Assembly (NCBI RefSeq): GCF_016861975.1 | Contig: NZ_BOMB01000017.1 | Coordinates: 62,001 to 126,000 of the forward strand | Direction of reading: 5' to 3' | From: Actinocatenispora rupis | Lineage (GTDB): Bacteria; Actinomycetota; Actinomycetes; Mycobacteriales; Micromonosporaceae | DNA length: 64,000 nt | Shown: one piece after another, positions 49,490 to 58,327 of the stretch | Layout: the number at the start of each line of letters is the position of its first letter | Numbering within the stretch: the stretch's first letter is position 1 | Position numbers and translations under genes: made by a program | Notes under the pieces: model-generated | Seen by the model: only the letters and a program-made list of their open reading frames with translations | Databases searched by the model: none | What the model was told of the DNA's origin: nothing

Positions 49490-50431
49490 ATGTGGCGGTT
49501 CATCGGCCGGCGTCTGCTCGTCTCCGCGCTGCTGGTGTTCGTCGTGTCGTTCCTGACGTTCCTGTTGCAGGCGGTGACGCCGGGCGACACCGCGCGGATG
49601 ATCCTCGGGTACAACTACACGCCCGAGGCGTACCACGAGCTGCGGGCGCGGCTGGGCCTGGACCAGCCGGTCCTCGTGCAGTACGTGCACTGGCTCGGCA
49701 ACGCGCTGCACGGTGACCTCGGCACCTCGCCCATCAGCGGGGTGTCGGTCGCCTCGGAGATCCTCAAGCGGCTGCCGGTCACCCTGTCGCTGGTGGTACT
49801 CGCCACCGCGGTCACCGCGCTGGTCGGCGTCGGCCTCGGCGTACTCGGTGCGGTGCGGGGTCGCGGCACCGCCCGGCTCGTCGACGTGCTCTCCCTCGGC
49901 GGGTACGCGCTGCCGAACTTCTGGCTCGCCCTGGTCCTGGTGACCGTGTTCGCCGTGACGATCCCGCTGCTGCCCGCCACCGGGTACGTCCCGCTGTCGA
50001 GCGGTCCGGGCAGGTGGCTCGCGTACCTGATCCTGCCGGTGACGACGCTGGTGTTGCAGGGGGTCGCGGTGTTCGCCCGGCACACCCGCGACTCGATGCG
50101 CGACGTACTGTCCCGCGACTTCGTGACGATGCTGCGGGCCAACGGCATCCCCGAGCGGTCCATCGTGTTCCGGCACGCGCTGCGCAACGCGGCGATCCCG
50201 ACCGTCACCGTCGCCGGGCTGACGTTCATCGGGCTGTTCAGCGGCACCGTGTTCATCGAGAGCGTGTTCGCGATGCCCGGGCTCGGCGGGCTGGCCGTCC
50301 AGGCGACGACCAGTCACGACCTGCCCACCATCCAGGGCGTCGTCGTCGTGTTCACCGTCATCGTGGTACTGGTCAACCTGGCCGTCGACCTGGCGTACGG
50401 GTGGCTGAACCCGAAGGTGCGTGTGTCGTGA
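49490..50431 (+). CDS. ABC transporter permease (DppB family)
   Basis: A 313-residue permease with six membrane helices. The start RRLLVSALLVFVVSFLTFLLQAVTPGD, the YVHWLGNALHGDLGTS segment and the coupling loop FVTMLRANGIPERSIVFRHALRNA (EAA-like motif) are standard for DppB. It pairs with the fused permease-ATPase downstream, whose GTG overlaps its stop. GGGAGG ribosome site before ATG. Confidence 0.95.
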   Translation: MWRFIGRRLLVSALLVFVVSFLTFLLQAVTPGDTARMILGYNYTPEAYHELRARLGLDQPVLVQYVHWLGNALHGDLGTSPISGVSVASEILKRLPVTLSLVVLATAVTALVGVGLGVLGAVRGRGTARLVDVLSLGGYALPNFWLALVLVTVFAVTIPLLPATGYVPLSSGPGRWLAYLILPVTTLVLQGVAVFARHTRDSMRDVLSRDFVTMLRANGIPERSIVFRHALRNAAIPTVTVAGLTFIGLFSGTVFIESVFAMPGLGGLAVQATTSHDLPTIQGVVVVFTVIVVLVNLAVDLAYGWLNPKVRVS

Positions 50432-52359
50432 CCGCGCTGGAGGAGTCGGCCGCCGGTGCCGCGCGTACCGCACGCCCCGGCCGGGCTGCGCACCCGCACG
50501 GCGCCTGGCGTACGGCGCTGGCGCGGCCGCTCGGCCGGGTGGCCGTCGCGTACCTGGCGCTGCTGGTGGTGTGCTCGGCGCTGGCGCCGGTGCTCGCGCC
50601 GTACCGGCCGACCGCGACCGACCTGGACCACATCCTGTCGCTGCCCAGCGGAGCCCACCCGCTCGGTACCGACGCGCTCGGCCGCGACGTGCTGAGCCGC
50701 CTGCTGTACGGCGGGCGTACCAGCCTGGTGGACGCGGCGCTCGCGGTCGGCGTCGGGATGGCCGTGGCGCTGGCCGCCGGGCTGCTCGCCGGCTACTTCG
50801 GCGGCTGGCTGGACCGCGGGTTCACCTGGCTGGTCGACGTCATGCTCGCGATCCCGGTGATCGTCACGCTGCTCGCGGTCCTCGCCGTCATCGGCAACTC
50901 GATGAGCGCGGCGATGATCGCGCTCGGCGTTCTCGTCGCGCCCGGCATCGCCCGCGTCGTCCGCGGCGCCACCCTCGCGGTACGCAACGAGCTGTACATC
51001 TCGGCGGCCCGGGTCAGCGGCCTCCCGCACCGGCACATCGTCGTACGGCACGTGCTGCCGCGCGTCGCCGGTCCCGTACTCGTGCAGGCGTCGCTGCTGG
51101 CCGGCGGGGCGCTGCTGATGGACGCCGGCCTGAGCTACCTGGGGCTCGGCGCCCGCCCGCCGGCACCCACCTGGGGCAACATGATCTCCGAGGCGGCCGG
51201 CGTGATCGACCGGCAACCGTGGCTGCTCGTACCGCCGGGTGTGGTGCTGGGGTTGGCGATCCTGGCGTTCGGGTTGCTCGGCGACGTGCTGCGGGACACC
51301 AGCGCGGAGCGTACGACACGCCGGCTGGCGCCGGCGCGACCAGTACCCGTCACCGGGCGGAAGGTGGTCGAGCCGACGACCGCGCTGCTGTCCGCCCGCA
51401 ACGTCACCATCTCCGTACCCGGGCCGGATGCGCCGGTACGCGTGGTGGAGGGCCTCGACCTCGACATCGGGCCGGGGGAGTGCGTCGGGCTGGTCGGCGA
51501 AACCGGGTGCGGCAAGACGATCACCGCCCGGTCCGTACTCGGCCTGCTACCGCCCGGCGCGGCCGTCACGGCCGGCAGCATCCGCTTCGACGGCGTCGAC
51601 CTGGCGACGGCGTCGCGCGCGACTCTCACCGGGCTGCGCGGTACGCGGATCGCCATGGTGTTCCAGGATCCCGGTACCAGCCTGGATCCGGTCGTGACGG
51701 CGGGCCGGCACGTCGCCGAACTCGTCCGCCGGCACCACGGCGGATCCCGCGCCCGGGTACGCGCGCGCACGATGGAGCTGCTGCGGTCGGTCGGCTTCCC
51801 CGAGCCGGAGCAGGTCGCCGGCCGGTACCCGCACCAGCTGTCCGGCGGGATGGCTCAGCGGGTCGCGATCGCGATGGCGCTGGCCGGCGAGCCCCGGCTG
51901 CTGATCGCCGACGAGCCGACCACCGCGCTCGACGTCACCGTGCAGGCCGGCATCCTCGGCCTGCTGCGGGATCTCCAGCGCGACAACGACATGGCGATCC
52001 TGCTGATCAGCCACGACCTGCGGATCATCGCCACGATGTGCGACCGCGCGTACGTCATGTACGCCGGGCACGTGGTGGAGTCCGGTGACGTGGCCGGGAT
52101 GTTCCGCAACCCGGCGCACCCGTACACGGACGGGTTGCTGCGGTCGGCGCCGCGCCGGGCCACGCCGGGCGAACACCTCACCGCGATCCCCGGTACGGTC
52201 CCGCCGCCGGGGTCGTGGCCGGTCGGCTGCCACTTTGCGGCGCGCTGCCTGCTGGCGACCGACGAGTGCCGCGCCGCGCCGGTACCGGTCGCGCGGTTGC
52301 GTCCGCCGCGGCGTACCCGGTGCCTGCACTTCGACGAACTCTCCGGGGGGCGCGCATGA
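50428..52359 (+). CDS. Fused ABC permease-ATPase (DppC-DppD type)
   Basis: A 643-residue natural fusion. Residues 1-290 are a DppC-type permease with a long N-terminal tail, SLPSGAHPLGTDALGRDVLSRLLYGGRTSL and the coupling loop NELYISAARVSGLPHRHIVVRHVLPR. Residues 325-643 are a DppD-type ATPase with Walker A GETGCGKT, signature LSGGMAQRVAIA, Walker B LLIADEPTTALDV and the C-terminal Cys-containing CHFAARCLLATDEC and RTRCLHF typical of oligopeptide ATPases. Fusion fixes the stoichiometry of membrane and motor parts. GTG overlaps the upstream permease stop; the end overlaps the second ATPase start (ATGA). Confidence 0.95.
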   Translation: MTALEESAAGAARTARPGRAAHPHGAWRTALARPLGRVAVAYLALLVVCSALAPVLAPYRPTATDLDHILSLPSGAHPLGTDALGRDVLSRLLYGGRTSLVDAALAVGVGMAVALAAGLLAGYFGGWLDRGFTWLVDVMLAIPVIVTLLAVLAVIGNSMSAAMIALGVLVAPGIARVVRGATLAVRNELYISAARVSGLPHRHIVVRHVLPRVAGPVLVQASLLAGGALLMDAGLSYLGLGARPPAPTWGNMISEAAGVIDRQPWLLVPPGVVLGLAILAFGLLGDVLRDTSAERTTRRLAPARPVPVTGRKVVEPTTALLSARNVTISVPGPDAPVRVVEGLDLDIGPGECVGLVGETGCGKTITARSVLGLLPPGAAVTAGSIRFDGVDLATASRATLTGLRGTRIAMVFQDPGTSLDPVVTAGRHVAELVRRHHGGSRARVRARTMELLRSVGFPEPEQVAGRYPHQLSGGMAQRVAIAMALAGEPRLLIADEPTTALDVTVQAGILGLLRDLQRDNDMAILLISHDLRIIATMCDRAYVMYAGHVVESGDVAGMFRNPAHPYTDGLLRSAPRRATPGEHLTAIPGTVPPPGSWPVGCHFAARCLLATDECRAAPVPVARLRPPRRTRCLHFDELSGGRA

Positions 52360-53237
52360 CCGGCCCGCTGCTCGACATCCGCGACCTGCGTGTCCGGTTC
52401 CCTGGCCGGGTGCGGGGCCGGCGTACGGTCGTCACCGCCGTCGACGGGGTCAGCCTGTCCGTGGACGAGGGCGAGACGCTGGGCCTGGTGGGGGAGTCCG
52501 GATCCGGCAAGTCGACCATCGGCAACGCCGTACTCGGGCTGGTGCGGCCCACCTCCGGCAGCGTCTGGTTCCGCGGCGAGAACATCTCGCGGCTCCCGCC
52601 GGGGCGCCGCCGGGAACTCGGGCGGGTCATCCAGGTCGTGTTCCAGGACCCGTACAGCTCGCTGAACCCGTCCCGGACCATCGGGCAGACGCTCGGCGAA
52701 CCGCTCCGGCACGCGCACCGGCTCCCGCGGCGCGTCGCGGACGCCCGGGTACGCGACATGCTGCGGCAGGTGGGCCTGCCCGCCGACGCGGTCGGGCGCT
52801 ACCCGGCGGAGTTCTCCGGCGGCCAGCGCCAGCGCATCGCGATCGCCCGCGCGTTCGTCCTCGAACCGCGGCTGGTGGTGTGCGACGAGCCGACCAGCGC
52901 GCTCGACCTGTCCGTCCAGGCGCAGATCCTCAACCTGCTGCTGGACCTGCAACGCGAGCACGGCATGAGCTACCTGTTCATCTCGCACGACATCGACGTC
53001 GTCCGGCACATGTCCCACCGGATCGCGGTACTCCTCGGCGGCCGGCTGGTCGAGCAGGGCCGCGCCGCCACCGTCACGCGTACGCCGCGGCACCCGTACA
53101 CGCGGTCGCTGCTCGGGGCCGTGCTGCCGGTCGTGGACCCCGGCGACCCGACCGTCGCCAACCCGGAGACGGTACGGACGACGCTGCCGCCGCCGGCCCC
53201 GGGTACGGTCGCGGACGCCGCGTGGGGGAGCGGCTGA
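52356..53237 (+). CDS. ABC transporter ATPase (DppF family)
   Basis: A 293-residue ATPase, second motor of the importer. Walker A GESGSGKS near residue 48, Q-loop VVFQDPYSSLNPSRTI, signature FSGGQRQRIAIARAF and Walker B LVVCDEPTSALDLSVQ are intact. The C-terminal Cys-rich end seen in its partner is missing, as in some DppF proteins. ATG overlaps the fusion gene; its stop overlaps the rhamnosidase ATG, so the enzyme is made with the importer. Confidence 0.95.
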   Translation: MTGPLLDIRDLRVRFPGRVRGRRTVVTAVDGVSLSVDEGETLGLVGESGSGKSTIGNAVLGLVRPTSGSVWFRGENISRLPPGRRRELGRVIQVVFQDPYSSLNPSRTIGQTLGEPLRHAHRLPRRVADARVRDMLRQVGLPADAVGRYPAEFSGGQRQRIAIARAFVLEPRLVVCDEPTSALDLSVQAQILNLLLDLQREHGMSYLFISHDIDVVRHMSHRIAVLLGGRLVEQGRAATVTRTPRHPYTRSLLGAVLPVVDPGDPTVANPETVRTTLPPPAPGTVADAAWGSG

Positions 53238-55879
53238 TGCGTCCCGGCGCGGCGTACGTCACGGCGCCGAGCGGGTTGCGGGTGGAACACCTGGACGAAC
53301 CGCTCGGCCTGACCACGCCGGCGCCGCGGCTGTCCTGGCAGCTGCCCCCGGGTACGCGACGGCAGCTCGGCTACCGGATCGTCGCCGGGGACTGGGATTC
53401 CGGGCGGGTCACCTCGCCGCAGTCGCTGCTGGTGCCGTACGCGGGGCCGGCGCTGCGGTCGGGCCAGCGCGTCGACTGGACCGTACGGGTGTGGACGGAC
53501 GCCGGCGTGAGCGGCTGGGCACCGCCGGGCTGGTGGGAGACGGGGCTGCTCGACCCGGACGCGTGGACCGCCCGCTGGATCGGGCCGCCGGACCCCGGCC
53601 CCGAGCCGCATCCGGTGTGGTACCTGGCCGGCGGGTGCGACCTGGCCGCCGTACCCGACCGGGCCCGGTTGTACGTGACCGCGTACGGCGTCTACGAGTT
53701 CTTCGTGAACGGGGCCAGGGTCGGCGACGCGGAACTGACGCCCGGCTTCACCAGTTACGGCACGCGCCTCCAGGTCCAGACGTACGACGTGACGGCGTTG
53801 CTGCGGCCGGGGCGCAACCGGCTCGGCGCCGTACTGTCCGGCGGCTGGGTCGGCTGGGCGCCGCTGTACGCGGGGCTTCCGCTCGGCCTGCTCGCGCAGC
53901 TCGACGCGACCGGCCCGGACGGCAGCACCACGCTGGCGCGTACCGGGGCGGACTGGCGGGTGGCCACCGGGCCGGTCCGGTCCGCGGAGCTGCGCCAGGG
54001 CCAGGTGACCGACCTGCGCCGGGACACCGGGCCGTGGCGCGCGGTCGCCGTACGCGACGTCGATCCGGTGCGGTTGAGCGCATCCCCGGCCCCACCGGTA
54101 CGCCGGGTCGAGGTGCTGCGCCCGGTGGCGACGTGGCGTCCGCGCCCGGACCGGCAGGTCGTCGACTTCGGCCAGAACCTCAACGGCTGGGTACGGCTCG
54201 CCGACCTCGGCCCCGCCGGTACCCGGACGACGCTGCTGCACGGGGAGGCGCTGGACGCCGCCGGTGACGTGACCGTCGACCACCTGTGGGGCGCCGCCGC
54301 GCACGAACGCGGACCGTTCCAGCGCGACGTGGTGGTCTCCGCCGGCCACCCCGGCGACCGGTACGAACCGCGCCACGCCACGCACGGCTTCCGGTACGTG
54401 CGGATCGAGGGGCGCTGCGCCGAGGTCGCCGCCGACGACGTGGAAGCCGTGGTCGTGCACACCGACCTGCGGCGTACCGGCTGGTTCGAGTGCAGCGACC
54501 CGCGGCTCGACCGGCTGCACGAGGCGGTCGTGTGGAGCCTGCGCGGCAACGTGTGCGACGTCCCGACCGACTGTCCCACCAGGGAACGCGCCGGCTGGAC
54601 CGGCGACTGGCAGGTCATCCTGCCCACCGCCGCCTACCTGTACGACGTCGCCGGGTTCGGTACCAAGTGGTTGCGGGACCTGGCGGCCGACCAGCGCCCG
54701 GACGGGCTGGTGCGGCACTGCGCGCCGGAGTTCCTGCCGCTGGGCATGCACGTGGCGGCGAACATCCCGCCGGGCTGCGCCGGGTTCGCCGACGCCGCCG
54801 TCATCGTGCCCTGGGAGCTGTACCGGGCGTACGGCGACCGGGAGCTGCTCGCCGAGCAGTGGGAGTCGATGACCTCGTGGGTGGAGTACGCCGCGGCGGT
54901 GGCGCGGCACCGCCGGCACCCGGACCGCGCCGCCCGCCGCCCGGAGCCCGCCCCGTACGAGGAGTTCCTGTGGGACACGGGCTTCCACTGGGGCGAGTGG
55001 CGCGAGCCCGACTCCCCGTCCGACCCCGCGGGCGAGCGTGCGTTCGTCGCCGCGCTCGCCACCGCCGACCACGGCAGCCTCGCCACCGCGTACCTGCACC
55101 GGTCGGCGTCGCTGCTGGCCCGCGCCGCCGCCGTACTCGGCCGCGACCCCGCCCGGTACGCCGGGCTCGCCGACGCCACCCGGTACGCCTGGCAGCAGGA
55201 GTTCCTGCGGCCCGACGGCACCGTCACCCCGGACCGGCAGGCCACGTACGTGCGGGCGCTGGCGTTCGGGCTGGTGCCGGAGGCGCTGCGGGCGGACGCC
55301 ACCCGGCACCTGGTCCGCGCCGTACGCCGGGCCGGCACGCACCTCGGCACCGGCTTCCTCGCCACGCCGTACCTGCTGCCGGTGCTCGCCGACCACGGTG
55401 CCCTCGACCTCGCGTACGAGCTGCTGCTGGCCGAGACACCGCCGTCGTGGCTGGCGATGCTCGACCGGGGCGCGACGACCATGTGGGAACACTGGGACGG
55501 CGTCGACGACCACGGCGTCGCGCACGGCTCCCTCAACCACTACAGCAAGGGCGCCGTGGCCACCTTCCTGCACCGGTACGTGGCCGGCATCCGCCCGGTG
55601 GACGGTGCGCCGGCGTACCGCAGGTTCCGGGTGGAGCCGTGCCCCGGCGGCGGGCTCACCTCCGCGCGCGGCGTCCTCGACTGCCCGTACGGGCGGATCG
55701 AGTCGGCGTGGCGTGCCGACGGCGACCGGTTCGACCTCGCGGTGACGGTGCCACCCGGTACCTCGTGCACGGTGCGGCTGCCGGACGGCACCGCCGCCGA
55801 CCTGGCGCCCGGCCGTACCGAGCTGGGCTGCCGGCTCGGGTCACCGCGGCCGGTTCACGCCTCGCGCAGCGCCTCGTAG
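53237..55879 (+). CDS. Alpha-L-rhamnosidase, glycoside hydrolase family 78
   Basis: An 880-residue enzyme that removes terminal L-rhamnose. Domain order matches GH78: an Fn3-like head (LSWQLPPGTRRQLGYRI, WTVRVWTDAG), a beta domain with AYGVYEFFVNGARVGDAELTPGFTSY, the VVDFGQNLNGWVRL block near residue 308, and an alpha6/alpha6 catalytic barrel with VPTDCPTRERAGWTGDWQV, where the acid pair DCPTRE and GWTGD is found, and WEHWDG later. There is no signal peptide, so it acts inside the cell on imported glycosides. It ends the importer operon. The last 25 bases overlap the epimerase gene on the opposite strand. Confidence 0.95.
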   Translation: MRPGAAYVTAPSGLRVEHLDEPLGLTTPAPRLSWQLPPGTRRQLGYRIVAGDWDSGRVTSPQSLLVPYAGPALRSGQRVDWTVRVWTDAGVSGWAPPGWWETGLLDPDAWTARWIGPPDPGPEPHPVWYLAGGCDLAAVPDRARLYVTAYGVYEFFVNGARVGDAELTPGFTSYGTRLQVQTYDVTALLRPGRNRLGAVLSGGWVGWAPLYAGLPLGLLAQLDATGPDGSTTLARTGADWRVATGPVRSAELRQGQVTDLRRDTGPWRAVAVRDVDPVRLSASPAPPVRRVEVLRPVATWRPRPDRQVVDFGQNLNGWVRLADLGPAGTRTTLLHGEALDAAGDVTVDHLWGAAAHERGPFQRDVVVSAGHPGDRYEPRHATHGFRYVRIEGRCAEVAADDVEAVVVHTDLRRTGWFECSDPRLDRLHEAVVWSLRGNVCDVPTDCPTRERAGWTGDWQVILPTAAYLYDVAGFGTKWLRDLAADQRPDGLVRHCAPEFLPLGMHVAANIPPGCAGFADAAVIVPWELYRAYGDRELLAEQWESMTSWVEYAAAVARHRRHPDRAARRPEPAPYEEFLWDTGFHWGEWREPDSPSDPAGERAFVAALATADHGSLATAYLHRSASLLARAAAVLGRDPARYAGLADATRYAWQQEFLRPDGTVTPDRQATYVRALAFGLVPEALRADATRHLVRAVRRAGTHLGTGFLATPYLLPVLADHGALDLAYELLLAETPPSWLAMLDRGATTMWEHWDGVDDHGVAHGSLNHYSKGAVATFLHRYVAGIRPVDGAPAYRRFRVEPCPGGGLTSARGVLDCPYGRIESAWRADGDRFDLAVTVPPGTSCTVRLPDGTAADLAPGRTELGCRLGSPRPVHASRSAS

Positions 55880-56493
55880 CGGCGCCGGCAGTCGGCCATC
55901 CGCGGCAGCAGGCCGGACCGGAGCGCCTCGTCCAGGGTCGGCGCCGCCGCGTCCTTCGCCGACAGCAGCGGCGCCACCTGCGGCCACGGCAGGCCGAGCG
56001 CCGGGTCCAGCGGGTCGACGCCGTGCTCGTGCGCCGGGTCGTACCCGGTGGAGCACAGGTAGGTGAGCACCGTGCCGTCCGCCAGGGACAGGAACGCGTG
56101 CCCGAGACCCTCCGCCACGTACAGCGCGCGCCGGTTGCCGGCGGTGAGTTCGACCGCGTCGTGCGTACCGAACGACGGCGAGCCGACCCGCAGGTCCACG
56201 ACGACGTCGAGCACCGAACCCCGGCTGCAGAACACGAACTTCGCCTGCCCCGGCGGCGTGTCCGCGAAGTGCACGCCGCGGATCGTGCCGCGCCGCGACA
56301 CGCTCTGGTTGACCTGCGCCAGCGTCAGCGGATGCCCGACCGCCGCGGCCACCACCGCCGCCTGGTACGGCGCGTGGAAGCTCCCCCGGTCGTCCGGGTA
56401 CGCCGTCGGCGTGAACACGTACGCGTCCGTCACGCGCATCGGGTGCACCTCGGTGTCGCCGACCCGTACCGGCCGGTCGTCGGTCGTGGTCAT
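55855..56493 (-). CDS. dTDP-4-dehydrorhamnose 3,5-epimerase-like protein
   Basis: A 212-residue RmlC-type cupin. It has AYVFTPTAYPDDRGSFHAPYQ near residue 25, the NQSVSRRGTIRGVHFADTPPGQAKFVFCSRG block with catalytic His in RGVHF near 74, VDLRVGSPSFGTHDAVEL, and YVAEGLGHAFLSLADGTVLTYLCSTGYDPAHEHGVDPLDPALGLPWP in parts. RmlC catalyses 3- and/or 5-epimerisation of dTDP-4-keto-6-deoxyglucose, the RfbB product made by the 38.8-43.5 kb operon. Its ATG overlaps the stop of the HTH-HEPN gene, an unusual coupling. Family secure; stereochemistry unknown. Confidence 0.92.
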   Translation of the reverse strand: MTTTDDRPVRVGDTEVHPMRVTDAYVFTPTAYPDDRGSFHAPYQAAVVAAAVGHPLTLAQVNQSVSRRGTIRGVHFADTPPGQAKFVFCSRGSVLDVVVDLRVGSPSFGTHDAVELTAGNRRALYVAEGLGHAFLSLADGTVLTYLCSTGYDPAHEHGVDPLDPALGLPWPQVAPLLSAKDAAAPTLDEALRSGLLPRMADCRRRYEALREA

Positions 56494-57872
56494 GACGGCG
56501 TCTCCGGCGCACCCACGTACGGCGTGGCGCGCGTGGCGTCGTCCACCGCGCTCGCCAGCAACGCCCGCGCCGTACGCAGGGCCGCCGCGGCCTCCGCCGT
56601 CGTGACGTGGTTCCCGGCGTGGTGCAGGGTGCGCGCCCGCCGCCGCAACCGTTCGACATGCACGAAGCGGTCGCCGAACTGGGCGGTGAGTACCTGGGCG
56701 CAGGTGCGCGCGTCGTCCGCCGTCGGGCCCGGCGCCAGCCCCTGCACCCGCAGCAGCGCCCGCCCCACCAGCGCCACCGCCTCCGCGATCAGCCAGAACG
56801 CGGCGTCCGGGAACGCCGCCTCGGTCGTCTCGGCCGCCTGCAGGTGCCGGTCCGCGAACGCGAACAGGGTACGGCTGTCCACCGCGGTGGTCGGCGCGAG
56901 TTCGAGCCGGCCGGAGGCGAGCAGGTCGGCGATGAGCGCCTGCGCCGGCCGGAACGCCGCCGTCGGAGCCGCCGGTTCCGGGGCGGCCACCGCGCGGCGC
57001 CGCTGCCGGGGCACGGCGGGGCCGGGCGGGACCTGCCGTGACAGGTCCCGCCCGACCGGCGCCGGGTCCGCGACGCCGCGCAGCGACACCGGCCGTCTCA
57101 GCCGGTACTCGATCCGCCGCACCGCGCGGTCGAGCGCGTCGCGGTCGACCGCCCCCGTACTGGTCAGCGTCACCTGCACGACGTCCGGGAACTCGCCGGG
57201 CGTACCGGAGCGGCGCTGCCGCCACGGGCCGCCGACGACCGCCCGGTGCACGCCGCGTACCCGGGACAGTTCGGCGCGCACGACCTCGGGCACGCCGTAC
57301 GTCTGGAGCATCAGCTCGGTCAGCGGCGCGACCAGCGGCGAGGCGGTCGCGGCCTGGAACAGCCGCATGGCGCCGTCCGCGCGGTCGACGAGCACGTGCA
57401 TCTCCAGCAGCGGCCGGATCTCCTTGTGTACGGCCGTGACGCTGCACCGCACCCGCCGCGCCAGCTGGGACAGGCTGAACCACTCGTCCGGGTTGAGCAG
57501 CGCGGTCGCCAGGATCGCCGCCTGCACCCGCGAACGCAGAATCGGCAACAACGCCGGCGGACCCTGCCGTTCGGTACCACCGGCCCCGCGTACGCGATGG
57601 TTCCGGTGCGATTCCTGATGCCGTACGTCGGCGGCGCGGTTCAGCCGGTCCGGTGGTAGACCGAGCGCCAGGGAGAGCCATTGCCGGTATTCGGCGCGCG
57701 GTATCTGACCCCGTTCCCACCGGGCCACGAGTCCCCGTGTCACGGTGTGCCGACTGGATACGACGGCGAGCTGCTCGGCCAACTTTGCCTGGCTGAGGCC
57801 GCGGCTCCGGCGAACGGCCCGAATCACGTCCGCGACCGTCTCGGATTCGTACTGACCGGGCTCCTCGGACAC
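56490..57872 (-). CDS. Multidomain regulator: XRE HTH, winged helix, nucleotidyltransferase-like and HEPN-like domains
   Basis: A 460-residue protein with an uncommon layout. Residues 12-74 are a Cro/XRE HTH (VIRAVRRSRGLSQAKLAEQLA, ARWERGQIPRAEYRQWLSLALGL). Residues 110-175 are an ArsR-like winged helix (RSRVQAAILATALLNPDEWFSLSQLARRV, SVTAVHKEIRPLLEMHVL). Residues 193-268 look like an MNT minimal nucleotidyltransferase (VRAELSRVRGVHRAVVGGPW, VDRDALDRAVRRIEYRLRRPVSL), but the GS and DxD residues are changed to GG and DVV, so it is probably inactive. Residues 310-446 are helical and HEPN-like, with RARTLH at 412-417 fitting the Rx4-6H RNase motif. It may be a regulator built from toxin-antitoxin parts. 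Domain calls beyond HTH are by eye. Confidence 0.85.
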   Translation of the reverse strand: MSEEPGQYESETVADVIRAVRRSRGLSQAKLAEQLAVVSSRHTVTRGLVARWERGQIPRAEYRQWLSLALGLPPDRLNRAADVRHQESHRNHRVRGAGGTERQGPPALLPILRSRVQAAILATALLNPDEWFSLSQLARRVRCSVTAVHKEIRPLLEMHVLVDRADGAMRLFQAATASPLVAPLTELMLQTYGVPEVVRAELSRVRGVHRAVVGGPWRQRRSGTPGEFPDVVQVTLTSTGAVDRDALDRAVRRIEYRLRRPVSLRGVADPAPVGRDLSRQVPPGPAVPRQRRRAVAAPEPAAPTAAFRPAQALIADLLASGRLELAPTTAVDSRTLFAFADRHLQAAETTEAAFPDAAFWLIAEAVALVGRALLRVQGLAPGPTADDARTCAQVLTAQFGDRFVHVERLRRRARTLHHAGNHVTTAEAAAALRTARALLASAVDDATRATPYVGAPETPS

Positions 57873-58036
57873 TATTTCCCCCGTCCCTCAGAATGGACAA
57901 CCCACGGCGTGCTGCGGACCGGCGCGCGACGCGTTGTCCGCCCGGAACGACAGTGCGCCAATGGCGGCAAACGCGCGATTTCGTCCGCGAGCGGTACGCA
58001 ACCGGGCATTACTGGTACGGCGGGGAAGAATAGGTC
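57873..58036. other. Upstream region of the HTH-HEPN gene
   Basis: A 164-base stretch before the regulator start on the minus strand. It is less GC-rich than average near 57955-58035. It probably carries the promoter of the regulator/epimerase pair; I see no clear motif. Confidence 0.35.
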
Positions 58037-58327
58037 TTAAGCGGCGACCTGGCAGCCGGGGTCTGGGGCATGGTCGCAGCTCGGTGGGCGGTGCCGGACC
58101 TTCACGGCCGCCCGTTGGTACGCCACGGTGGTGGAGCCTCCGTTCTTGTCACTGCCGTTGACACCCCCGATTTGCCACGACACCACCGCCGGGCTCCGCA
58201 GATCGCACACGGACACCAATGGTGGCTCGATCGTCCCCCGTCGCGGTGATTCCCGGAAGACCTCAAAAATTGAGGCCCCCCAGCCGGGTATGACGTCAGT
58301 CACCGAATCGGTCGCGGTATCGCGCAA
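58037..58327 (-). CDS. Possible small protein after the XRE gene
   Basis: A 96-residue open frame that starts (TTG) 32 bases inside the end of the XRE gene. It shows no signal, helix or family I recognise; the end is Cys/His-containing (RHRPPSCDHAPDPGC). Third-position GC is lower than in neighbouring genes. The overlap is the only support, so it may be a real partner of the XRE protein or chance. Confidence 0.35.
   Translation of the reverse strand: MRDTATDSVTDVIPGWGASIFEVFRESPRRGTIEPPLVSVCDLRSPAVVSWQIGGVNGSDKNGGSTTVAYQRAAVKVRHRPPSCDHAPDPGCQVAA
58261..58275. terminator. Small AT-rich hairpin after the XRE gene
   Basis: CCTCAA, AAA, TTGAGG, 20 bases past the XRE stop on the minus strand. 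It is an unusual AT-rich palindrome for this genome; it may be a weak terminator or a protein-binding site. Confidence 0.3.
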
